From positions 1 to 40,216 of the forward strand of contig JAEURV010000103.1 of NCBI GenBank assembly GCA_016788465.1: 40,216 nucleotides of DNA, given 5' to 3'. The translations under genes were made by a program, and so were the position numbers. A model generated the notes under the pieces. It was not told the DNA's origin. It ran no database searches and saw nothing but the letters and a program-made list of their open reading frames with translations. The stretch comes from Nitrospira sp. GTDB taxonomy: Bacteria > Nitrospirota > Nitrospiria > Nitrospirales > Nitrospiraceae. Shown here in pieces: positions 34,882 to 40,216 of this stretch. Positions within the stretch are counted from its first letter, which is position 1; each line of letters opens with the position of its first letter.

Positions 34882-35566
34882 TTCCGTTGCTCCCCTTATC
34901 CGAACGTTGATTCCCCCATGCGTCATAGTGAATGAGCTGATCAACTGGAATCCGTTTTCGCCACCCCGCCGTCTCTAAATCAGGAGCTTGTTCAAATTTC
35001 GAGACATACCCTAAACACAAGTAGGCCAGAATCGTCACCGATTTAGGAACGCCAACCACTTGCTTCAGCGCCTGATGATCGAGAATGCTGACCCAACCGA
35101 CCCCGATTCCTTCCGCCCTGGCGGCCAGCCAGAGATTTTGAACCGCGCAACATGTACTATACAAGTCCGTTGCACGCACCGTGGAACGCCCAAGGACTTG
35201 TGGCCCGCCGCGTCGTCGGCTACATGTGATACACAGATTGATCGGTGCTTCCTCAATGCCTTCCAACTTCAACCGCCGGTACAGTTCTCCCTTGGCACCT
35301 GCATATCGGGCAGCAGCTTTGGTGTTGGCATCGATGAACAGGTTCTTCACCGCACGTTTCGTTGCGCCATTGCGGATGACCACAAAATCCCACGGCTGCA
35401 TGAAGCCGACTGATCCGGCATGATGAGCCGCCGTTAACAATCGCATCATCACCGGATCAGGGATTGGCTTCGGCAGAAAGTTCCGGCGCACGTCACGGCG
35501 TTCAAAAATTACCCGATACACCGCCTCACGCGCTGACTCGGAAAATCGTCCCTGTGGTCGGCTCAT
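34769..35566 (-). CDS. bluB: 5,6-dimethylbenzimidazole synthase BluB, C-terminally extended
   Basis: Nitroreductase-fold flavoenzyme that uses oxygen to convert reduced FMN into 5,6-dimethylbenzimidazole, the lower ligand of B12. Recognisable parts are FSESAREAVYRVIFERRDVRRNF (about 8-30), HHAGSVGFMQPWDFVVI (about 48-64), GRSTVRATDLYSTCCAVQNLWLAARAEGIGVGWVSIL (about 126-162) and GWRKRIPVDQLIHYDAWG (about 201-218). The family normally ends near here. This frame continues for 47 more polar, basic residues and overlaps the adenosyltransferase gene by 113 bp. The tail is probably a by-product of stop-codon loss. It implies oxygen-dependent DMB synthesis. Confidence 0.94.
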   Translation of the reverse strand: MSRPQGRFSESAREAVYRVIFERRDVRRNFLPKPIPDPVMMRLLTAAHHAGSVGFMQPWDFVVIRNGATKRAVKNLFIDANTKAAARYAGAKGELYRRLKLEGIEEAPINLCITCSRRRGGPQVLGRSTVRATDLYSTCCAVQNLWLAARAEGIGVGWVSILDHQALKQVVGVPKSVTILAYLCLGYVSKFEQAPDLETAGWRKRIPVDQLIHYDAWGNQRSDKGSNGNADHQSLYQNGRRGKDKTRRRAIGVEGQSSSRGIRDR

Positions 35567-35590
35567 TCCAATCTCGACTCGGCCTGTCCG

Positions 35591-35794
35591 TCAAATGATC
35601 GACGGCGATTGCGGTCTCAGCTCACCGGCTACAACTTTTCCTAAACAGATCTGACAGAGACAGTCGTCATACCGTGCGGCGATCCAGTCCATCTGCTGCT
35701 CTGTAATCCCCACAGTGCCACACCAACATTGGTACCCGACACATTGAAATGGCTGTCTGCACTCTTCACAGACCTTTTCAACAGGACCCCTCAT
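35591..35794 (-). CDS. Small cysteine-rich CWC-family protein
   Basis: A 67-residue protein with eight cysteines (9, 12, 18, 23, 25, 45, 47, 50) in the order CxxC, C, CWC, CLCxxC. This matches the 'cysteine-rich CWC' family of uncharacterised small bacterial proteins, probably binding zinc or an Fe-S cluster. Signatures are CEECRQPFQC, the central CWC and the terminal CLCQICL. It sits within the cobalamin operon, 37 bp after cbiA and 24 bp before bluB. A role in metal or cobalt handling, or as a helper of a neighbouring enzyme, is guesswork. No signal peptide. Confidence 0.8.
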   Translation of the reverse strand: MRGPVEKVCEECRQPFQCVGYQCWCGTVGITEQQMDWIAARYDDCLCQICLGKVVAGELRPQSPSII

Positions 35795-35831
35795 TCCTTA
35801 CCTTCGCTTAATCAGCACATCATCCTGACGC

Positions 35832-37205
35832 TTACTGGAAAGTACTAGAGGCTGAGTCGACCAGCGCTGTGGCACATGTAGGTTGGCTCCCAAAATGCAG
35901 ATGCGTATAGAGCCCCAACGTATTCAAGATACACATTCCATCACGCCCCTTCGACTTGCCTTCTGCATCGGTCAACTTGCACGCATAAGCCAGTGTGGCT
36001 TTAGGCGAAATCGTCGAATAATGGAATTCATGTCCACGCGCAGTCAATCCAGCAGGCCCGATGACACTGGACTGAGCCACCTCAAGCGAGCGATATCCCA
36101 CGGTCATCCTCGAACGCTGCATGGTCGCTTCAGCCGCAAATAGGCCCACCATTTCATGCAAACGGCCGTCAAAATCTCTCAGGCCCTGCGTGAGATACAT
36201 CATGCCCCCGCATTCCGCATAGATCGTCCCACCTTGCTCGCCGAATTGTTTAATCGCCGACTTCATGAGCCTGTTGGCCGCTAAGGCTGGACCGTGCAAT
36301 TCAGGATACCCTCCGCCCAGATACAGCATGCCGAGATCATCGGGAAGCTTAGCATCATGCAGTGGAGAAAATACAACTAGTTCGCCTCCCTCTGCTGCGA
36401 GCAATTCCAAATTGTCCGCATAGTAAAAACAAAAGGCCTGGTCCTGTGCCACGCCAATACGAACGGTCTTGAGCCGACGGTGCGCGATAGGACCGACAGC
36501 ATGCACCAAGGGACCATGTGAGGATGCAAGAGCTTCGATCCGATCAAGATCGACAGTATCCAACGCAGCCTTTGCCAACCGATGATAGAGCCTCCGATCC
36601 CGTTGCTCATGAGCCATGGTGAGGCCAAGATGCCGACCGGTGATGATCAACTCTGGATCAGGACACAGATACCCAAGCGCCATGACATTCGTCGCATTCT
36701 CCACCGCTGTTTTGAGCAACTTGTAATGGCTTTCACTGCTGACTCTGTTAAACAACACTCCTGCCACATGTACGGCAGAATCAAAGCGCGTATACCCTGC
36801 GACCATCGCTGCGGCAGAACGGGCCACGGCACTGCCATCGATGACCAGAATCACCGGTGCGTCCAATTGTTTCGCCAGTTCGGCTGTACTCCCACGATCA
36901 CTGACTGGAGAACTGCTGTCGAAGAGGCCCATCATCCCCTCAATCACAGAGATGTCAGCATCCTCCGCAGCACGCGCAAAGATCTCCCGGTTTCTCTGTG
37001 CACCTAACATCCATCCATCAAGATTCCTCGACTGCCTTCCTGTCGCCGCCCGATGATGACTGGGATCGATAAAGTCCGGCCCCGCCTTGAACGGCTGGAC
37101 CTGGCGGCCCCGTTCCCGTAAGGCCGCCAGAATGGCCAGCGTGGCGGTCGTTTTCCCGACACCACTGTGCGTGCCGGCTATCACCACTCGTGGATACTGT
37201 TTCAT
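35832..37205 (-). CDS. cbiA: Cobyrinate a,c-diamide synthase CbiA/CobB
   Basis: Glutamine-dependent amidation of the a and c side chains of cobyrinate (or hydrogenobyrinate in the aerobic route). The 457-residue protein has the P-loop GTHSGVGKTT (about 11-20), FKAGPDFIDPSHH (39-51), EGMMGLFDS (89-97), then a GATase domain with GGGYPELH (297-304), Cys332 in AECGGMMYLTQGL, GHEFHYS (391-397) and the His in GLYTHLHFGS (about 431-440). It starts six bases after the TonB receptor stop, clearly in one operon. Whether the substrate is the cobalt or metal-free form depends on ring-synthesis genes not seen here. Its presence argues that the cell makes or finishes the ring itself. Confidence 0.95.
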   Translation of the reverse strand: MKQYPRVVIAGTHSGVGKTTATLAILAALRERGRQVQPFKAGPDFIDPSHHRAATGRQSRNLDGWMLGAQRNREIFARAAEDADISVIEGMMGLFDSSSPVSDRGSTAELAKQLDAPVILVIDGSAVARSAAAMVAGYTRFDSAVHVAGVLFNRVSSESHYKLLKTAVENATNVMALGYLCPDPELIITGRHLGLTMAHEQRDRRLYHRLAKAALDTVDLDRIEALASSHGPLVHAVGPIAHRRLKTVRIGVAQDQAFCFYYADNLELLAAEGGELVVFSPLHDAKLPDDLGMLYLGGGYPELHGPALAANRLMKSAIKQFGEQGGTIYAECGGMMYLTQGLRDFDGRLHEMVGLFAAEATMQRSRMTVGYRSLEVAQSSVIGPAGLTARGHEFHYSTISPKATLAYACKLTDAEGKSKGRDGMCILNTLGLYTHLHFGSQPTCATALVDSASSTFQ

Positions 37206-37211
37206 GCAACC

Positions 37212-39245
37212 CTAGAGGGGGAGATCGTAATTGATCCGCACGCCACCGAAGATGGAACGAATCGGCGTCCCGAAGAATAGCGTCTCTTCGTATTTCTCGT
37301 TGAAGATGTTATCCAATCGGAGATAGGCCTGCATGGACTTCGTCACGTCATAGCTCGCCGACAGATTCCAGACAACAAACGACGGAGTTGGATTTCCATT
37401 CCCAGTATTGCCGAACCGCTCGCCGACATAGCGCCCCTCCAGACTAGCCTGCAACCGTTCTATGGGCTGATAGCCGAGAATGGTCGAAACCTGATGGAGT
37501 GGCCATTTCGGAAGACGCGTGTCCGAGCCGCCACTGATATCCCGGGTCGCTGCGTACGTATACTGGATCTGCAAATCTAGATTCTTCACCCATGGCCCGT
37601 CACGATAGAGTTTCAGCTTTGTGCTGACCTCCACACCTTCCGTTCGAGCCAAACCGACATTCTGTGCACAGAATCCGAATGACCCAGGCTCCGTACAGAC
37701 AGCAGGATCGAAGGTTGACACAATCAAATTACGGTAGCGGGTCCAAAAATACCCGACGCTGATGCTGCCTCGATCATTCGGCAATGTCTGTTCGAGGGCC
37801 ACATCAAACGCTTGGCTCTTTTCAGGTTTCAAATTGGAGTTGCCAAAACCAGGGAAAAACAGCTGATTGATCGTGGGGGCCCGAAAACCGGTCGAATAGC
37901 TGCCCCTGAACTTTGTGCCGGTCTCCTTGACCAGATATCCTCCGGTCACTCGATAGGTGGTCGCGCTTCCGAATACGTTATACTCATCCTGTCGGATACC
38001 CGCCGTACCAAACACACGATCCCAGAGATTCACCTGCGCCTCTCCAAAACCTGCATGACTACTGACGGATTTATTCTCGAAGACGGTGGTGCTGGTCAAG
38101 AGATCACGATTGTCACCCCTCTGTTCGCGAAACTGATATCCCGCCGTCAATCGAAGCGGTTTACCGACTTGGATATTGTGCTGCCATTCAATCCGATTGC
38201 TGGTGGTTCCAATTTGAGACCGAAACGGGAATCCAATGGACCCCGTGGCTCCCGTCACAAGACTCCGTTCGACTGCGCCAGCGTCACTCACCAGATTTTC
38301 AGTGGCTCGTGACAAGGTCAGTTGTTGCGACCACCAGGCGGTGATCGGCTGCATGTAATTTCCTGCAAACACATATTGGAGACTCTTGGATCTGGCACCA
38401 AACACATCAGCCGGCTCGGACGCAAAGGTCGTCGAATTAAACGCAAAGCCGTCAAAATTCACACTGCCGTCAAGCCAACGAAAACTAAACTCCAGCCGTC
38501 CGTCCTTCGGCAGGTCCGCACCCAGTCGAACCGATCCCTGCCAGTTGTGGTAGCCGTCACGCTCAGCTGCGCCACGTCGGTAGTTGATCGCCGAGAACCC
38601 GGCCGTATCCAAACGGGCGATCGAGCCTGAAAAATCAATCGCTCCTTTTTTGCCGGCCAGACTGCCTCCTTCTCGAATCGTATTGAATGATCCATACTCG
38701 ACAAAACCTGAGACGTTGGGTTTCTCCCGCCCTCGCTTGGTCGTAATGTTGATCACACCGCCCATGGCATCCGACCCCCAGAGCATGCTCTGGCTCCCAC
38801 GTAAAATTTCGATTCGTTCGATGTTGTCGGACGTGAGATCTGCGAAATTGTAACTGCCCAGGGTGGCACTGTTGACGATCGCCCCATCAATCAACACGAG
38901 TGTCTGCTCCGGCGTTCCCCCGCGCATCCGCACATCAACCGTTGTGCCGAGTCCTCCACTTTGAAAGACCGCAAGGCCCGATGACCATCGAAGCGCTTCG
39001 GCGACTGTTCTGATTTTCCGTTGTTGCATCTCCTCGCCGGTGATGACCTCAACGGCACTGGTGACTTGTTTGGCCGGAATTGGCGTCTTCGTCGCACTCA
39101 CCACGACATCAGGAGCCTCGACGGTCTCCTGTTGATCAGCCATGGCGATGTCTTGAGCGAATGCAGTGGGGTGTTGGAAATACAGAAAAGCAAGAAGGAA
39201 ACACCAAGCGACAACAAACCGGGAACACCGATACACACGATGCAT
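37212..39245 (-). CDS. btuB: TonB-dependent outer-membrane receptor, probable cobalamin receptor BtuB
   Basis: Outer-membrane active transporter, 677 aa from ATG 39245. A signal peptide (about 1-31: basic start, hydrophobic core with CFLLAFLYF, AFA-QD cleavage) is followed by a TonB-box-like EAPDVVVSATKT, a plug domain with RIEILRGSQSMLWGSDAMGGVINITTKRG, and a 22-strand barrel ending YDLPL rather than in Phe. BtuB is inferred from the upstream cobalamin riboswitch, the plug sequence and its place as first gene of the B12 operon. The frame runs open to 39335, but that part overlaps the riboswitch; ATG 39245 has AGGGAGG five bases upstream. No BtuCDF transporter is in this window. Confidence 0.9.
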   Translation of the reverse strand: MHRVYRCSRFVVAWCFLLAFLYFQHPTAFAQDIAMADQQETVEAPDVVVSATKTPIPAKQVTSAVEVITGEEMQQRKIRTVAEALRWSSGLAVFQSGGLGTTVDVRMRGGTPEQTLVLIDGAIVNSATLGSYNFADLTSDNIERIEILRGSQSMLWGSDAMGGVINITTKRGREKPNVSGFVEYGSFNTIREGGSLAGKKGAIDFSGSIARLDTAGFSAINYRRGAAERDGYHNWQGSVRLGADLPKDGRLEFSFRWLDGSVNFDGFAFNSTTFASEPADVFGARSKSLQYVFAGNYMQPITAWWSQQLTLSRATENLVSDAGAVERSLVTGATGSIGFPFRSQIGTTSNRIEWQHNIQVGKPLRLTAGYQFREQRGDNRDLLTSTTVFENKSVSSHAGFGEAQVNLWDRVFGTAGIRQDEYNVFGSATTYRVTGGYLVKETGTKFRGSYSTGFRAPTINQLFFPGFGNSNLKPEKSQAFDVALEQTLPNDRGSISVGYFWTRYRNLIVSTFDPAVCTEPGSFGFCAQNVGLARTEGVEVSTKLKLYRDGPWVKNLDLQIQYTYAATRDISGGSDTRLPKWPLHQVSTILGYQPIERLQASLEGRYVGERFGNTGNGNPTPSFVVWNLSASYDVTKSMQAYLRLDNIFNEKYEETLFFGTPIRSIFGGVRINYDLPL

Positions 39246-39250
39246 GAAAA

Positions 39251-39270
39251 CCTCCCTTTGACTCGAAGGG
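39251..39270 (-). promoter_or_regulatory. SD-sequestering hairpin, putative riboswitch expression platform
   Basis: On the minus strand CCCTT (39266-39270) can pair with AAGGG (39254-39258), which is part of the AAAGGGAGG Shine-Dalgarno (39251-39259) of btuB. The loop is seven bases. It lies just after the B12 box, consistent with translational repression when B12 binds. No terminator-type T-run is present. Confidence 0.5.
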
Positions 39271-39289
39271 TGTGAATGTTTCCCGTCCG

Positions 39290-39505
39290 TTGGGTCTCCT
39301 GACTTGCGGCTCATCGTTTCCCTGCGCCTTCCCATCTTCGAAGCAATTGCCTCACAGCGTTCAGCAATCAGGTTCGGACTGAATGCTGATGGCTAGCAGC
39401 TAACAGCTTCCCTAGACAGTGGCATCTGGCAGAGTCACTCCCCGCTTACAGTGGCGGCACCGTGATGGAGTTGCACCATCTTCCCCGGCACTGACGGTCT
39501 ATCTC
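39290..39505 (-). ncRNA. Cobalamin riboswitch
   Basis: The minus-strand leader of btuB contains the cobalamin aptamer landmarks in order. These are GGGGAAGATGGTGCAACTCC (about 39467-39486), GCCGCCACTGTAAGCGGGGAG (about 39440-39460), GCCACTGTC (about 39416-39424), GGGAAGGCGCAGGGAAACGATGAGCC (about 39310-39335) and the B12 box GCAAGTCAGGAGACC (about 39292-39306). Between the GCCACTG element and GGGAAGG is an unusually long variable insert (about 80 nt) containing a CAGCATTCAG/CTGATTGCTG hairpin. It should repress the B12 uptake and assembly operon when adenosylcobalamin is plentiful. Confidence 0.93.
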
Positions 39506-39609
39506 CTTTTTGAGTTCTTTCCTCCTTCCGATCGGCATCCACCAGGATTGAACAGAAAAAGGGATGCGTCTTTCCTGTCCAGTACGAGTACTCACGTACG
39601 ACATCATCG

Positions 39610-39633
39610 ATATTCGAAGCTAGCTTCGAATAT
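39610..39633. repeat. Perfect 24-bp palindrome at the 3' end of the nitrilase gene
   Basis: Positions 39610-39621 and 39622-39633 are exact reverse complements; each arm carries TTCGAA. The palindrome contains the TAG stop (39620-39622) of the nitrilase-like gene. There is no loop in the DNA and no T-run afterwards, so a standard terminator is unlikely. It could bind a dimeric protein or form a short mRNA end structure. Confidence 0.6.
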
Positions 39634-40216
39634 AGTCTGCCCGAAATTGAGCTGTGCTTGGTACCATATTGGAGAAGTCCCAGTCAAACGTGAGGACGGC
39701 CGATCGGTCCGACGTATGAGAGAGCAGCCGGTCACCGTTCTTCGCAACTACGCTCGGCGCCTTCCAAAAGTCGAGTGTCTGCTCCGCACCCGTTCGGTTG
39801 CAGACGATCACGGGAAGTCCCGTTTCATGGCTCCGCTGCTCCCATTCTCCATTTGGGCCATGAATACCTGGCCCCCAGGATGCCGGCGACACCAACATCT
39901 CCGCCCCTTCGAACCTCAGCGCTCGAGCAATATTCGACGTATAGGCATCGCTGCAAATCAGCACACCGACCTTGATCCCGTCACACTCGATCGGAGCGAC
40001 ACGATCGCCTGGGTTCGACCACGACAGCGAGTCACTCACCACATTGAGCTTGCGGTGTTGCCCCACAATCTCGCCTGTCGGGCCGATGACAAACACGGAG
40101 TTGTAGAACCGCCTGCCCTCTCGCTCGGGGCAACCAAGAAAAACTGTTCGTTTCAACGTCTTGACCAGCCGGCAGACCTGTTGCATCCAAGAGTCGGGCT
40201 GCGGCTGGATCCATTC
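39620..40216 (-). CDS. Carbon-nitrogen hydrolase (nitrilase superfamily), 5' end off window
   Basis: Partial gene: the frame is open to the window edge, giving about 198 visible C-terminal residues of a protein usually 250-300 long. Visible parts are FLGCPEREGRRFYNSVFVIGPTGEIVGQHRKLN with the catalytic Lys of HRKLN, GVLICSDAY with the nucleophile Cys, and VSPASWGPG. A later segment reads ETGLPVIVCNRTGAEQTLDFW. The N-terminal catalytic Glu lies outside the window. Substrate class (amide, nitrile or N-carbamoyl compound) cannot be assigned. It lies upstream of the cobalamin riboswitch on the same strand, with about 115 bp between, and is probably a separate unit. Confidence 0.88.
   Translation of the reverse strand, partial: EWIQPQPDSWMQQVCRLVKTLKRTVFLGCPEREGRRFYNSVFVIGPTGEIVGQHRKLNVVSDSLSWSNPGDRVAPIECDGIKVGVLICSDAYTSNIARALRFEGAEMLVSPASWGPGIHGPNGEWEQRSHETGLPVIVCNRTGAEQTLDFWKAPSVVAKNGDRLLSHTSDRSAVLTFDWDFSNMVPSTAQFRADYIRS

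Noticed and set aside
39246-39335. N-terminal extension of the TonB receptor to 39335
   Set aside because: The extra 30 codons lie in the riboswitch B12-box region; ATG 39245 has a strong SD and is followed directly by a signal peptide.
39535-39567. GCATCC/GGATGC inverted repeat upstream of the riboswitch as a terminator for the nitrilase gene
   Set aside because: The 21-base loop and the missing T-run after the stem make it unconvincing.

Overview
The window looks like a chromosomal segment from a diderm (LPS-bearing) bacterium. Gene content and protein character are most reminiscent of Nitrospirota (Nitrospira-like), but no rRNA or taxonomic marker is present, so this is a moderate-confidence inference. 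I found no tRNA, rRNA, CRISPR array, transposase or phage gene. Genes are packed tightly, in three long functional blocks.

Region 1 (1-9.3 kb) holds a set of metabolic and transport genes: a two-TM potassium channel with an RCK domain, an SDF-family dicarboxylate/amino acid symporter, a MoaD/ThiS-like beta-grasp protein, and a 944-residue GlcD-GlpC type FAD/Fe-S 2-hydroxyacid dehydrogenase. The last is divergent from an NAD(P)-dependent D-2-hydroxyacid dehydrogenase. A large TPR protein and a cold-shock protein follow.

Region 2 (9.5-14.8 kb, + strand) is an outer-membrane/LPS operon: lptF, lptG, a FabF-type ketosynthase, an acyl carrier protein with an unusual Lys/Ser/Ala/Pro tail, and lpxD. 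A good sigma70-like promoter precedes lptF.

Region 3 (15.6-27.1 kb, - strand) is a chemosensory locus of the Pil-Chp/Frz kind. In transcription order it encodes a PilH/CheY-like receiver, CheW, a double-HAMP MCP, a hybrid CheA (three HPt domains plus a C-terminal receiver), two divergent CheW-like proteins, a receiver/coiled-coil protein resembling FrzS, a degenerate HPt-like protein lacking the phosphoacceptor His, and an HD-GYP protein. No CheR or CheB is present. A 122-bp near-palindromic repeat lies in the 591-bp gap before the HD-GYP gene.

Region 4 (27.6-39.5 kb, - strand) is a cobalamin block. A cobalamin riboswitch precedes a BtuB-like TonB receptor, followed by cbiA, a small Cys-rich CWC protein, bluB, a PduO-type adenosyltransferase, cobU, cobT, cobS, cbiB, cobD, cbiZ and cobQ. 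Most junctions are overlaps of a few bases, implying one translationally coupled operon. It covers corrinoid uptake, a,c-amidation and later steps, lower-ligand (DMB) synthesis, nucleotide-loop assembly, and CbiZ-type remodelling; early corrin-ring genes lie elsewhere or are absent. The right edge cuts a nitrilase-superfamily gene.
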